Shown piece after piece: positions 25,451-33,944 of a DNA stretch of 64,000 bases. The stretch comes from Sphingobium sp. SCG-1 (GTDB taxonomy: Bacteria > Pseudomonadota > Alphaproteobacteria > Sphingomonadales > Sphingomonadaceae), in contig NZ_CP026372.1 in assembly GCF_002953135.1 (NCBI RefSeq), forward strand, positions 1,054,001-1,118,000, given 5' to 3'. The first letter of the stretch is position 1. Every line of letters starts with the position of its first letter. A program made the position numbers and the translations under genes. A model generated the notes under the pieces. The model was not told the DNA's origin and did not search any database. It worked only from the letters and a program-made list of their open reading frames with translations.

Positions 25451-26893
25451 ATGACCGATATCACCTCCCAATTCACGGACGCTCGTGGCTTCCTTTATCG
25501 CGACGGCTTGCTCGATCCCGACGGCGCGCGTCGCCTCACTGCGCAGGCGCTCGACAAATGCGACGACGGCGAACTCTACCTGCAATATCGCGCGTCCGAG
25601 AGCTTCGGCTTTGACGATGGCCGCCTCAAGACCGCTGACTATTCCACTGACGCGGGCTTTGGCCTGCGCGGCGTTTCTGGGGAGATGACCGGCTTTGCCC
25701 ACGCCAACGACATCAGCGAAGCGGCGATACGCCGCGCCGCCGAGACTCTGACATTGCTCGATCCGACCACTGGAACGCCCGCCGCGCCGCCGCAGCGGAC
25801 CAACCGCCACCTCTATACCGACGCCAACCCAATGGAGATCGTGCCCTTCGCCGAGAAGGTCGCGCTCTGCGCAGAGATCGACGCCGCTGCCCGCGCCCGC
25901 GATCCGCGCGTCGCGCAAGTGTCCGTCAGCCTCGCCGGAAGCTGGTCCGTCGTCGAAGTCGTCCGCGCCGACGGTTTCGTCGCCACCGATATCCGCCCGC
26001 TGGTGCGCCTCAACGTTTCGATCATCCTTGAAGAAAATGGCCGCCGCGAATCCGGGGTCTATGGCATGGGTGGCCGCTATCTCTACGATCAGGTGATGGC
26101 GCCGGAAATCTGGAACCGCGCCATCGACGAGGCGCTAGCGCAGGCACGCGTCAACCTGTCCTCCGTCGCTGCGCCCGCAGGCGAGATGACTGTCCTCCTC
26201 GGCCCCGGCTGGCCCGGCATCGTTCTGCACGAAGCAATCGGCCATGGCCTGGAAGGCGACTTCAACCGCAAGGGCACGTCCGCCTTCAGCGGCCGGATCG
26301 GCCAGCGCGTCGCTGCGCCAGGCGTCACGGTCGTCGACGACGGCAGCCTCGCCAATCGCCGCGGGTCGCTCAGCATCGACGACGAAGGCACGCCAACGCA
26401 GGAAAACGTCTTGATCGAGGACGGTATATTGCGCGGATACATGCAGGATCGCCTGAACGCCCGGCTGATGGGCGTAGCGCCGACGGGCAATGGCCGCCGC
26501 GAAAGCTATGCGCACGGCCCCATGCCCCGCATGACCAACACCTTCATGCGCGGCGGCGACGACGATCCCGCCGAATTGCTCAGCCGCGTGCAGAACGGCA
26601 TATTCGCCAAGAGCTTCGGCGGCGGACAGGTGGATATCGTCTCCGGCAAGTTCGTCTTCTCCTGCACCGAAGCCTATCGCATCGTGAACGGCAAGATCGG
26701 CGATCCGATCAAGGGCGCGACGCTGATCGGCGACGGCCCGACCGCGCTCACCAAAGTCACTGGCATCGGCAATGACATGGCGCTCGACGAGGGTATCGGC
26801 ATGTGTGGCAAGGGCGGACAGAGCGTGCCCGCAGGCGTAGGCCAACCCACATTGCTGATGGAAGGCCTGACGGTCGGCGGCACCGCAGCCTAA
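25451..26893 (+). CDS. tldD: Metalloprotease TldD
   Basis: This 480-residue protein is full length for TldD. It has the zinc motif HEAIGHGLEGD, the conserved GMGGRY-type middle segment, and a C-terminal FVFSCTEAYRIVNGKIGDPIKGATLIGDGP. TldD works with TldE (PmbA) in the cytoplasm to degrade unfolded peptides and mature some modified peptides. No tldE is in the window. Confidence 0.95.
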   Translation: MTDITSQFTDARGFLYRDGLLDPDGARRLTAQALDKCDDGELYLQYRASESFGFDDGRLKTADYSTDAGFGLRGVSGEMTGFAHANDISEAAIRRAAETLTLLDPTTGTPAAPPQRTNRHLYTDANPMEIVPFAEKVALCAEIDAAARARDPRVAQVSVSLAGSWSVVEVVRADGFVATDIRPLVRLNVSIILEENGRRESGVYGMGGRYLYDQVMAPEIWNRAIDEALAQARVNLSSVAAPAGEMTVLLGPGWPGIVLHEAIGHGLEGDFNRKGTSAFSGRIGQRVAAPGVTVVDDGSLANRRGSLSIDDEGTPTQENVLIEDGILRGYMQDRLNARLMGVAPTGNGRRESYAHGPMPRMTNTFMRGGDDDPAELLSRVQNGIFAKSFGGGQVDIVSGKFVFSCTEAYRIVNGKIGDPIKGATLIGDGPTALTKVTGIGNDMALDEGIGMCGKGGQSVPAGVGQPTLLMEGLTVGGTAA

Positions 26894-27057
26894 CTAGTCG
26901 GTATTATTCCAAGCGCATGGAACTATCGTCTTCAAAGCGTGTTTCCGTGCCCATTTTTTATGCAATGCATAATGGCTGCCCAAATTTGTAGCAGCCCGGT
27001 AACGGAAACGGCCGCATCCCCGTCAGGCAATCATGCGTTAACCATTGTTTAACAAAC

Positions 27058-27073
27058 TGGCACGCTGCTTGCT
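27058..27073 (+). promoter_or_regulatory. Sigma-54 (RpoN) promoter for glnK-amtB
   Basis: The 16-base element TGGCACG-CTGC-TTGCT matches the -24/-12 consensus (TGGCACG-N4-TTGCW) exactly. It lies 36 bases before the glnK ATG. This is the expected nitrogen-control arrangement, with NtrC as activator. The AT-rich region at 26900-27050 could hold the enhancer sites, but I see no convincing NtrC box. Confidence 0.9.
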
Positions 27074-27108
27074 TACCTTTCTGTCGCACACCAGAATAAG
27101 GGGGCGAC

Positions 27109-27447
27109 ATGAAACTTGTCATGGCTATCATAAAGCCGTTCAAGCTCGATGACGTAAGGGAGGCTCTGTCGGCCTTGGGCGTCGCGGGCATGACGGTCAG
27201 CGAAGTAAAGGGCTTTGGCCGTCAAAAGGGCCAGACCGAAATCTACCGCGGCGCGGAATATTCGACCAACATGGTTCCGAAGATCAAGATCGAGGTGGTC
27301 TGCGACGATGACCTCGCGCCTCGCGTAGTGGAAGCCGCACAGCAGGCCGCCAACAGCGGCGCGATCGGCGATGGCAAGATTTTCGTGCTCGACGTAGGTC
27401 AGGCCGTGCGGATTCGTACCGGCGAGACCGGCGAAACCGCGCTGTAA
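27109..27447 (+). CDS. glnK: Nitrogen regulatory protein P-II (GlnK)
   Basis: This 112-residue PII protein has Tyr51 in the T-loop (YSTNMVPK), the uridylylation site. The family ends are also present: MKLVMAIIKPFKLDDV at the N terminus and GDGKIFVLDVGQAVRIRTGE near the C terminus. It senses ATP/ADP, 2-oxoglutarate and glutamine status, and GlnK-type proteins plug AmtB under high ammonium. Its place 13 bases before amtB and behind a sigma-54 promoter supports GlnK over GlnB. Confidence 0.95.
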   Translation: MKLVMAIIKPFKLDDVREALSALGVAGMTVSEVKGFGRQKGQTEIYRGAEYSTNMVPKIKIEVVCDDDLAPRVVEAAQQAANSGAIGDGKIFVLDVGQAVRIRTGETGETAL

Positions 27448-27460
27448 GAAAGGGGGAATA

Positions 27461-28897
27461 ATGACTGTTTCCAGAAAACTTTGCAGTGCGGTGGGAGCGA
27501 TTGGCGCTTCCCTCTTCACTGCCGTGCCTGCCTTTGCGCAGGCTGCCGCCGGGCCGATCAAGGCACCGACGATCGAACAGATGGCGACCATGGTCAACAA
27601 GGGCGACACCGCCTGGATGCTGATCTCGGCAGCGCTGGTGTTGATGATGTCGATCCCCGGCCTCGCACTTTTCTACGGCGGCCTCGTCCGCACGAAAAAC
27701 ATGCTCAGCGTGCTGATGCAGGTGTTCATGATCGTCTCGGTTGCGGGTCTGGTGTGGACCTGCTGGGGCTACTCGATCGCCTTCACCAGCGGCGGCGACA
27801 ACCACTTCTTCGGTGGCCTGTCCAAGGCGTTCCTGATGGGCGTCGATGGCACTACCTTCGGCGCGACCTTCAGCAACAACGTCTACATCCCCGAACTCGT
27901 GTTCGTGGTGTTCCAGATGACGTTCGCGATGATTACGCCCGCGCTGATCGTCGGCGCCTTTGCGGAGCGCGTGAAGTTCTCCGCGCTGATCGTGTTCGTG
28001 GTCCTGTGGCTCACCGCCATCTACTTCCCGATGGCGCATATGGTCTGGTACTGGGCCGGTCCTGACTTCCTCATCGACGCACCGACTGACGCTGGTCTGC
28101 TGTGGAGCTGGGGCGCTCTCGACTTCGCTGGCGGCACCGTGGTGCACATCAACGCCGGTATCGCGGGCCTCGTCGGCTGCCTCATCATCGGCAAGCGCAT
28201 CGGCTATCCCAAGGAACCGATGGCACCGCACTCGCTGACGATGACCATGATCGGCGCAAGCCTGCTGTGGGTCGGCTGGTTCGGTTTCAACGCTGGTTCC
28301 AACCTGGAAGCCAATGGCGTCACCGGCGTAGCCTTCATCAACACGATGGTCGCAACCTGTGCGGCGGCAGTAAGCTGGGCCCTGGTTGAGCAGTTCCATC
28401 ACGGCAAGCCTTCGCTACTTGGCGCAGTTACCGGCGCAGTTGCCGGTCTGGTCGCCATCACCCCGGCGGCTGGCTACGGCGCACCGATGACTTCCATCGT
28501 GCTCGGCTTCGTGGTGTCCCCGATCTGCTACTTCTTCGTGGCAAGCATCAAGGGCAAGCTTGGCTATGACGACAGCCTCGACGTGTTCGGCGTCCACTGC
28601 ATCGGCGGCATCGTCGGCGCGATCGCCACGGGCATCGTCGCTTCGCCGGCACTCGGTGGGCAGGGCGTGTTCGACTACACGGTGTTCCCCGCCGGCTTCG
28701 ACGCGAGCAGCTACTCGATCGCCTCGCAAGTGGTGATCCAGATCAAGGCCGTGCTCTTCACCCTGGTGTTCTCAGGGGTCGGCAGCGCCATCCTGTTCAT
28801 CCTCATCGACAAGACCATCGGTCTTCGTCCGACGGCAGACGCCGAGCAGGAAGGTCTCGACCTCTCCAGCCATGGCGAACGCGCTTACAACTATTGA
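27461..28897 (+). CDS. amtB: Ammonium transporter AmtB
   Basis: This 478-residue protein has a cleavable signal peptide (to about AFAQA) and 11 predicted membrane helices. Signature segments are GLALFYGGLVRTKNMLS, DFAGGTVVHINAGIAGL, GWFGFNAGS and the C-terminal FGVHCIGGIVGA. The conserved pore histidines are in VVHIN and VFGVHC. It conducts ammonium across the inner membrane and is gated by GlnK. Two hairpins follow the gene, the second an intrinsic terminator. Confidence 0.96.
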   Translation: MTVSRKLCSAVGAIGASLFTAVPAFAQAAAGPIKAPTIEQMATMVNKGDTAWMLISAALVLMMSIPGLALFYGGLVRTKNMLSVLMQVFMIVSVAGLVWTCWGYSIAFTSGGDNHFFGGLSKAFLMGVDGTTFGATFSNNVYIPELVFVVFQMTFAMITPALIVGAFAERVKFSALIVFVVLWLTAIYFPMAHMVWYWAGPDFLIDAPTDAGLLWSWGALDFAGGTVVHINAGIAGLVGCLIIGKRIGYPKEPMAPHSLTMTMIGASLLWVGWFGFNAGSNLEANGVTGVAFINTMVATCAAAVSWALVEQFHHGKPSLLGAVTGAVAGLVAITPAAGYGAPMTSIVLGFVVSPICYFFVASIKGKLGYDDSLDVFGVHCIGGIVGAIATGIVASPALGGQGVFDYTVFPAGFDASSYSIASQVVIQIKAVLFTLVFSGVGSAILFILIDKTIGLRPTADAEQEGLDLSSHGERAYNY

Positions 28898-28908
28898 TGA
28901 CTTCGGCA

Positions 28909-28935
28909 GGGCGGGCCGCGACGAACGGCCCGCCC
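28909..28935 (+). terminator. GC hairpin after amtB
   Basis: GGGCGGGCCG (28909-28918) pairs perfectly with CGGCCCGCCC (28926-28935) around a seven-base loop, 12 bases after the amtB stop. There is no T-run. Confidence 0.5.
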
Positions 28936-28968
28936 GCCACACGATGTTCCTCCTGCGAACAAACACTG

Positions 28969-28997
28969 GGCCGGTGCGAAAGCATCGGCCTTTTTTT
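28969..28997 (+). terminator. Rho-independent terminator of glnK-amtB
   Basis: GGCCGGTGC (28969-28977) and GCATCGGCC (28982-28990, one G-U pair) form a nine-base stem with loop GAAA and are followed by seven T. Confidence 0.92.
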
Positions 28998-29620
28998 ATA
29001 TGGGCTTCAGGGGGAGGCTGGGGCCTGAAGGCGCTTCATTCGACCTGATATCTGCTGCGGCAATCCGATCAGGCCAGCAGAGCATGGGCGAGACCTGGCC
29101 GTCTCACACATGCGAGCCACCATCTGCAATGCGGAATTATCTTGACATAACGAACCATATAGGTTATACGCCACAGCACTTCCAACGCACCTGATCGAGG
29201 CGAAGGCAAGTGAAGGTTCTTGCTTGGCGGCTTGGCTGTCATGCAGGAGCGGTCGGCGCGGAACCATCCAGCATAAGAAGACGGATATCCGCATACTGCC
29301 GGCTTTCTGGTACCGTGGACTGTAGGGGCGTCGCGTCAGCGGCCAACCAGTAATTGCCTCCAAATGCCCGAAAGGGAGCAGCAGACCCGCCGGATCGCCA
29401 AAACATAAAGCCTCGACGCTTTATACTGAAACTATAGGCTACCAAGTCGTCGAGCCTGGGTGACCGAGGCAAGGACGCGCCGACCGTAATCCTTCTTCCA
29501 TCAGCAGGGCCAGTGCGCCTGCCGGAGCAAATCCAACATATTTTATCTGAGCTAGTCAGCGGCTCCGGTCTTATCGCTAACGCGCTTAAGGCGGATCACG
29601 TCGCGCCGACACCGCCCTCG
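28998..29620. other. 622-base region without a recognisable gene
   Basis: This stretch between the amtB terminator and a small membrane protein holds only short frames on both strands. None has codon usage or a family pattern I can support. Candidates are a 47-codon plus-strand frame starting GTG at about 29210, behind the promoter at 29142, and a 77-codon minus-strand frame at 29239-29472. Composition is locally more AT-rich than the neighbours. It may be a decayed gene or hold a small RNA. Confidence 0.5.
29142..29170 (+). promoter_or_regulatory. Strong sigma-70-type promoter with palindromic operator in the spacer
   Basis: TTGACA (29142-29147) is followed after 17 bases by TATACG (29165-29170). 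The spacer contains AACC-ATATA-GGTT (29153-29165), a perfect short palindrome ending at the -10 box. No clear gene follows, so the product is unknown. Confidence 0.6.
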
Positions 29621-29911
29621 CTAGAATATGCCGACCGCGCTCTGTGCCCAAACGATGGCCACCGCCGCCATCAGCGCCCCGCCGATCACGACTCGCTGTG
29701 TGTTGTCCCGCGTCATGCCCGCTGCGATCTCATAGATCACTTCGGCTCCGATCAGCAGTCCGCCCGCCATGATAAAGTCGGCCACATCCCACGCCACTTC
29801 GCGGGTGAACTGCATGGCTATCAGCGGCAGCAGCAGAAGCGCAGCGATCGCCGCCCACCGCGCCGTCCGCCATCCACTTGTGCCGTCAGTGTGCCTTGCC
29901 CACATTCTCAT
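29621..29911 (-). CDS. Small integral membrane protein, unknown function
   Basis: This 96-residue protein has three predicted membrane helices: WAAIAALLLLPLIAMQF, VADFIMAGGLLIGAEVIYEI and RVVIGGALMAAVAIVWAQ. It resembles short hypothetical membrane proteins common in sphingomonads. A short basic N terminus precedes the first helix. No functional motif is visible, and the neighbouring ccmBA genes are on the same strand upstream. Confidence 0.75.
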   Translation of the reverse strand: MRMWARHTDGTSGWRTARWAAIAALLLLPLIAMQFTREVAWDVADFIMAGGLLIGAEVIYEIAAGMTRDNTQRVVIGGALMAAVAIVWAQSAVGIF

Positions 29912-29990
29912 CGCGCAACCTCGTCACGGACGTGGGGCAAATCTTTCACGACTAGCCGGATTTCGCAAGAGGCTGCGGCCCCGCGCGGCC

Positions 29991-30638
29991 CTACTCCCGC
30001 CCGGCGCGCATCGCCGCGCCCGCCGCGAATGGCGTGATCCCCACCAGCAACAGCGAACAGGCCGCGAGCAACTTGAGCGCACTCCCGCTATGATCCCCCA
30101 GCGATCCGGCGCCGAAGATCAGCAGCGGCACCGCCAGCGGCAGCGCCAGCAACCCTGCCAACGCCCCGCTCGACCGCAGCCCCGCCGTCAGCGCGCTGAC
30201 CATTAGCCCCAAGGCCGCCAGCGCGGGCGTACCCAGCAACAGCCCCAGTTCCAAGGTCGCAATCGTGCCCCCGTTCAGCTTCAGCAGCGCCGCCGCAGGC
30301 ACCACCGCCACCATCAACGGCGGCCCGAACCCCAGCCAGTGCGCCACCAGCTTGGCCACCGCGATCAGCTCGTCGCCAATCCCGCGCAGCACCAGTTGAT
30401 CCAGCACGCCGCTGTCCCGATCCGGCGCGACCAGCCGATCGACCGGCAACAGGCTCGCCAGCAGCGCCGCGATCCACAGCATGCCGCCCCCGGTCCGCGC
30501 CAGCAGCGCCGCATCCGGCCCCACCGCAAAGGGAAACAACGCCGCCACCAGCAGCAGAAACGCGACCGGCAGCCACAATCCGCCCGACCGCCACGCCAGC
30601 GCCGCATCGCGCGCGATCAGGGCGGGCAGGGCGCTCAT
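29991..30638 (-). CDS. ccmB: Heme exporter protein CcmB
   Basis: This 215-residue protein has six hydrophobic segments and the CcmB pattern LIARDAALAWRSGG...LPVDRLVAPDRDSGVLDQLVL. CcmB is the membrane part of the CcmAB transporter used in cytochrome c maturation to release holo-CcmE. The start overlaps the ccmA stop by four bases. Other ccm genes are not next to this pair, so they must lie elsewhere. Confidence 0.93.
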   Translation of the reverse strand: MSALPALIARDAALAWRSGGLWLPVAFLLLVAALFPFAVGPDAALLARTGGGMLWIAALLASLLPVDRLVAPDRDSGVLDQLVLRGIGDELIAVAKLVAHWLGFGPPLMVAVVPAAALLKLNGGTIATLELGLLLGTPALAALGLMVSALTAGLRSSGALAGLLALPLAVPLLIFGAGSLGDHSGSALKLLAACSLLLVGITPFAAGAAMRAGRE

Positions 30639-31237
30639 GCCTCTGTCTCGACCGGGCGATAGGCAGCCACGTCCACTTCGACGGCGCCCGGCAAAGGCAG
30701 CGCCTGATGCGACGCCGCCAATATGATCCCTCCGGCCTCGAGATGCCGCGCCATCACCGCGCCCAGCAATGCGACCGACCCCTCGTCCAATCCATTGCTC
30801 GGTTCATCCAGCAACCAGATCGGCGCACCGCTCGCCAGCACCCGCGCCAAGACCGCCCGCTTGCGCTGCCCGGTCGAGAGCATCCGCACCGGCACGTCCG
30901 CCAGTCGCGTCAGGTCCATCGCCCCCAATGCATGGCCGACCGCGCCCGCCGCAGCCCCATCGACGCGCGCCCAGAACCCCAAGGCCCGCGCTAACGGCGC
31001 CTGCATCTCCAGCGCCAGATTCTCGTCGCACAGCGCCATCGCCCCCTCATGCGACACGCTCCCCGCAAAGACCGGCAGCAACCCCGCAACCGCCCGGATC
31101 AGGCTCGACTTGCCCGTGCCATTCGGCCCGCGCAGCACCGCGCATTCCCCCGCCCCAAGCGAAAGATCGACGCCGGTCAGCAGCATCCGCCCCCCGCGCA
31201 CGCACGCCACGCCAGACAGTCGCAATGCCGCGCTCAT
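30635..31237 (-). CDS. ccmA: Heme exporter ATP-binding protein CcmA
   Basis: This 200-residue ABC ATPase is of the CcmA type. Walker A is GPNGTGKSSL, the signature is LSTGQRKRAVLARVL with STGQ in place of SGGQ, Walker B is IWLLDEPSNGLD, and ASHQ stands at the switch His. It energises CcmE release in cytochrome c maturation. It overlaps the upstream metallopeptidase gene and the downstream ccmB gene by four bases each. Confidence 0.94.
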   Translation of the reverse strand: MSAALRLSGVACVRGGRMLLTGVDLSLGAGECAVLRGPNGTGKSSLIRAVAGLLPVFAGSVSHEGAMALCDENLALEMQAPLARALGFWARVDGAAAGAVGHALGAMDLTRLADVPVRMLSTGQRKRAVLARVLASGAPIWLLDEPSNGLDEGSVALLGAVMARHLEAGGIILAASHQALPLPGAVEVDVAAYRPVETEA

Positions 31238-31641
31238 GGTGCGCCTAGGTCCTCCAGCGCATGCATGTCATCATCGGACAGGCCGAAATGATGCCCCACT
31301 TCATGCACGACGACATGGGTAATCAGCGCCTCCAGCGACACGCCCGTCTCCACCCATTCGTCCAGCAGAGGGCGGCGGTACAGTTGGATCGTCGCGGGCA
31401 AGTCACCCGTCTGCGGCTCCACGCCCACGGGCCGCCCGGAATACAGGCCAGTCAGATCGAACGGATCCTCGATCCCCATTTCCTGAAGCACCGCGGCCTC
31501 GGCAAAATCCTCCACAAACAGCACGACATCGCTTAGGAACGCGTCGAACGGCGGTGGCAGGCGGGACAATGTGGAAAGGGCAAGCGTCTCGATCAATGCC
31601 GCGTCCGGCGCAATCAGCCCCTGGTGACCTTGATCCGTCAT
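31234..31641 (-). CDS. Metallopeptidase-family protein (minimal zincin, DUF1025 type)
   Basis: This 135-residue protein has the zinc motif HEVGHHFGLSDDDM near the C terminus. The upstream segment EDPFDLTGLYSGRPV and LYRRPLLDEW are typical of the short metallopeptidase family found next to many alphaproteobacterial genes. The role is unknown. The ATG at 31641 (MTDQGHQG) is chosen because the family begins there; a longer frame upstream is antisense to phhB. It is coupled to ccmA by a four-base overlap. Confidence 0.87.
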   Translation of the reverse strand: MTDQGHQGLIAPDAALIETLALSTLSRLPPPFDAFLSDVVLFVEDFAEAAVLQEMGIEDPFDLTGLYSGRPVGVEPQTGDLPATIQLYRRPLLDEWVETGVSLEALITHVVVHEVGHHFGLSDDDMHALEDLGAP

Positions 31642-31712
31642 CGCAGCGGCATAGATTAGTATCTTCTCCAGCGCCAGCCAGGCGGCGCACCCACCAACAG
31701 GATGTCTTATAG

Positions 31713-32000
31713 ATGATCGAGAAACTGGATGACGCCCTGCGCGCCATCGCTTTGAACGACTTGCCCGAATGGACGCCGGTGGCCGAACCGGACGGAATTT
31801 CCCGCACATTTTCCTTTGCCAGCTTCGTCGAGGCATTCGGCTTCATGACAAAGGTCGCACTGCTTGCCGAAAAGGCGGACCATCACCCCGAATGGTCCAA
31901 CGTCTATAATCGCGTGCATATCCTGCTGACGACTCACGATGCTGGCGGTGTGTCCCAGCGCGACGTTGACCTGGCAACGCAGATCAACGCCCTGGCCTGA
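31713..32000 (+). CDS. phhB: 4a-hydroxytetrahydrobiopterin dehydratase (PCD/DCoH)
   Basis: This 95-residue protein is full length for pterin-4a-carbinolamine dehydratase. It has the FSFASFVEAFGFMTKVALLAEKADHHPEW segment with the catalytic histidine pair HH and the NVYNRVHILLTTHDAGGVSQRD end. It recycles oxidised pterin from aromatic amino acid hydroxylases, or acts in cofactor repair. No phenylalanine hydroxylase gene is adjacent. It is divergent from the metallopeptidase gene. Confidence 0.93.
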   Translation: MIEKLDDALRAIALNDLPEWTPVAEPDGISRTFSFASFVEAFGFMTKVALLAEKADHHPEWSNVYNRVHILLTTHDAGGVSQRDVDLATQINALA

Positions 32001-32003
32001 CGT

Positions 32004-32255
32004 TCAACCCTTCGCCGCGTCGCTGCCGGCATTCTCGCTGACCCACAACGGTTCGAACGCGGTGCCCGTCATCAGCAAGGCGGAAGCGGGATAGCCCGCC
32101 GCGCCCGCTTTCTTTGCGGTGTCGACGGCCATGTCCACGGCGATCTCCTTGGTCTTGAAGGGGCCGTAGTACGTGTTGTCGAGGTTGATCTTCCATTCGC
32201 CGTCATGGTTCATGACGATGTAGCGGGCAGGGGGCAGACTGGTGGGCGGGGACAT
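32004..32255 (-). CDS. Small conserved hypothetical protein
   Basis: This 83-residue protein has a pattern HDGEWKINLDNTYYGPFKTKEIAVDMAVDTAKKAG and a C-terminal SALLMTG. It recalls DUF2188-like proteins that read as small stress-linked domains. The ATG at 32255 is preferred over one nine codons upstream because a GAAGG site lies at fair spacing. It is convergent with phhB, with three bases between the stops. No function is known. Confidence 0.7.
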   Translation of the reverse strand: MSPPTSLPPARYIVMNHDGEWKINLDNTYYGPFKTKEIAVDMAVDTAKKAGAAGYPASALLMTGTAFEPLWVSENAGSDAAKG

Positions 32256-32326
32256 GGCGGCACCTTCAAATGATAATAACATGTCTTAAAGGTGGTGCGT
32301 CCACGCGCCTTGGCAAGAGCAGGCGC

Positions 32327-32953
32327 TCAACCCAGCACGTCCATCTTCGTGTTATAGTGGTGCCAGGCCATCACTGCCGCCGCCCCGCGATGCGGCCGCC
32401 AGCGCTCCGCGATCTCGCGCACGGCCTTCTCGCTGGGTCGCTCGGCCCAACCAAGGATGCGCCCGACTTCGATCTGCACGGCAAGGTCGCCGGCGGGCCA
32501 GATATCCGGCCGCCCTTCCGCGAACAGCAGGTAGATTTCCGCCGACCATCGCCCGATGCCCTTCACGAGAATCAGTTGCGCTATCGCCTCCTCGTCATCC
32601 TGCGGCAGCGCGTGCAGGTCCAGTTCGCCCGAAAGCACCAGCTCCGCGAGGCTGCGGGCATAGCCCTGCTTCTGCCGGGACAGCCCGCAGGCACGCAGCG
32701 CATCATGATCGCGGGCCAGCAACGTCTCCGGCGCACATCCTGCGCCGAGTTCCGCCTCCAGCTTGTTCCATACCGAAGCTGCCGCCGCGACGCTCACCTG
32801 CTGCCCGACGATCGTGCGCAACAATGTCTCATAACCCGGCTCGCGCATCCGCGGTTGCGGATAGCCGACCCGTTCCAGTGCCGCTGCGAACCCCGGCTCG
32901 ATCCCCGCCAGCGCTTCCAGGCTGCTTCGTAACGTCTCTGCCGTAGTTACCAT
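32327..32953 (-). CDS. DNA-3-methyladenine glycosylase II (HhH-GPD)
   Basis: This 208-residue protein is of the AlkA/HhH-GPD family. It has the helix-hairpin-helix with catalytic Asp in LILVKGIGRWSAEIYLLF and then GDLAVQIEVGRILG. The N-terminal LLRTIVGQQVSVAAAASVWNKL is the usual lead-in. It removes alkylated purines and leaves an abasic site. It lacks an N-terminal Ada domain and the Fe-S cluster of MutY/Nth. Confidence 0.92.
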   Translation of the reverse strand: MVTTAETLRSSLEALAGIEPGFAAALERVGYPQPRMREPGYETLLRTIVGQQVSVAAAASVWNKLEAELGAGCAPETLLARDHDALRACGLSRQKQGYARSLAELVLSGELDLHALPQDDEEAIAQLILVKGIGRWSAEIYLLFAEGRPDIWPAGDLAVQIEVGRILGWAERPSEKAVREIAERWRPHRGAAAVMAWHHYNTKMDVLG

Positions 32954-33056
32954 TTAACTCTGTCCTACAGCCGTGCAGGCACCTTATATGCGCGCGACAC
33001 TTGATTTCCCCGCCGTCAACCGCAATAGGCGCAACAAGACTTTATGGAGAGCCTAT

Positions 33057-33374
33057 ATGCCCAAGCTGATCGTCGTCAACCGTAGCGGCGAAGAGACGGC
33101 CGTCGAGGGAGACAATGGTCTCTCCGTCATGGAATTGATCCGCGACAATGGATTTGATGAGCTGTTGGCATTGTGCGGCGGCTGCTGCTCTTGCGCGACT
33201 TGCCATGTCTATGCCGACCCGGCCTTCACCGACGCGCTGCCTGCCATGAGCGAAGATGAAAACGACCTGCTCGACAGTTCCGATCATCGCACCGAAGCCA
33301 GCCGCTTGTCCTGTCAGATCACCATGTCGGACGAACTGGACGGCCTGCGCGTCACCATCGCGCCTGAGGACTGA
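33057..33374 (+). CDS. 2Fe-2S ferredoxin
   Basis: This 105-residue ferredoxin is of the adrenodoxin/putidaredoxin type. The cluster cysteines are in CGGCCSCATC and a later LSCQ. The fold-typical start PKLIVVNRSGEETAVEGDNGLSVMELI and end LDGLRVTI are present. It passes electrons to P450s, ring hydroxylases or Fe-S assembly. The start at 33057 removes an unlikely basic extension. A bidirectional terminator follows. Confidence 0.94.
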   Translation: MPKLIVVNRSGEETAVEGDNGLSVMELIRDNGFDELLALCGGCCSCATCHVYADPAFTDALPAMSEDENDLLDSSDHRTEASRLSCQITMSDELDGLRVTIAPED

Positions 33375-33411
33375 TCGCAGCCCTTGGGGCGCGATCCTTC
33401 ATGTCGCCACT

Positions 33412-33450
33412 AAAAAGCCCGGCTGCATCGTAATGCAGCCGGGCTTTTTT
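33412..33450. terminator. Bidirectional terminator between ferredoxin and rpoZ
   Basis: AGCCCGGCTGCAT (33417-33429) pairs perfectly with ATGCAGCCGGGCT (about 33433-33445). An A-run lies on the left and six T on the right, so it serves both converging genes. Confidence 0.93.
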
Positions 33451-33485
33451 GGCATCCTCTCCGATGCTGTCGTCATGCGGCTGTT

Positions 33486-33830
33486 TCAGCCGTCATAATC
33501 TCCGCCGATGTTCTGGTTCCGCGGCGGCGCAGCGGCGGTAAGGCGCAGCGCCTCGGCCGACTGGGCCAGCGAACCGATCTCATCGGGGGTATCGTCATCG
33601 TCGATCTGCACCTTCTGCAGGCTGCCGATCAGCGAATCATGCAATTCGTGCGGAAGGACGGTTTCTTCCGCGATCTCGCGCAGGGCAACGACGGGGTTCT
33701 TGTCCCGGTCGCGGTCCAGCGTCAGTTCTGCGCCGCCCGAAATCTCCCGCGCGCGCTGCGCGGCAAGCAGGACGAGGTCGAAACGGTTGGTAACCTTGTC
33801 GACACAATCTTCGACGGTAACGCGGGCCAT
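33486..33830 (-). CDS. rpoZ: RNA polymerase omega subunit
   Basis: This 114-residue protein has the omega signature MARVTVEDCVDKVTNRFDLVLLAAQRAREI and NPVVALREIAEE. Omega helps assemble the beta' subunit and, in many bacteria, binds ppGpp. The acidic C-terminal tail is longer than in E. coli, as is usual in sphingomonads. The common neighbour relA/spoT is not in the window. Confidence 0.95.
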   Translation of the reverse strand: MARVTVEDCVDKVTNRFDLVLLAAQRAREISGGAELTLDRDRDKNPVVALREIAEETVLPHELHDSLIGSLQKVQIDDDDTPDEIGSLAQSAEALRLTAAAPPRNQNIGGDYDG

Positions 33831-33944
33831 CGGGCCTCCTGAATCTGTGGTCTATGGTGGAAAGCGGAACCGCTAGCAGCGAAGCGCGTATGAGTCAATG
33901 AAACGGCGCGTGCACGGCGTCGGCGGGGGAGGGCAAGCAACGCT

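Noticed and set aside
27284..28402. 372-codon minus-strand frame opposite glnK-amtB
   Set aside because: Its composition is that of a shadow frame, and it covers two well-supported genes.
29239..29472. 77-codon minus-strand frame in the gap after amtB
   Set aside because: It has no ribosome-binding site, no family pattern and an overlapping plus-strand candidate, so I could not support it as a gene.
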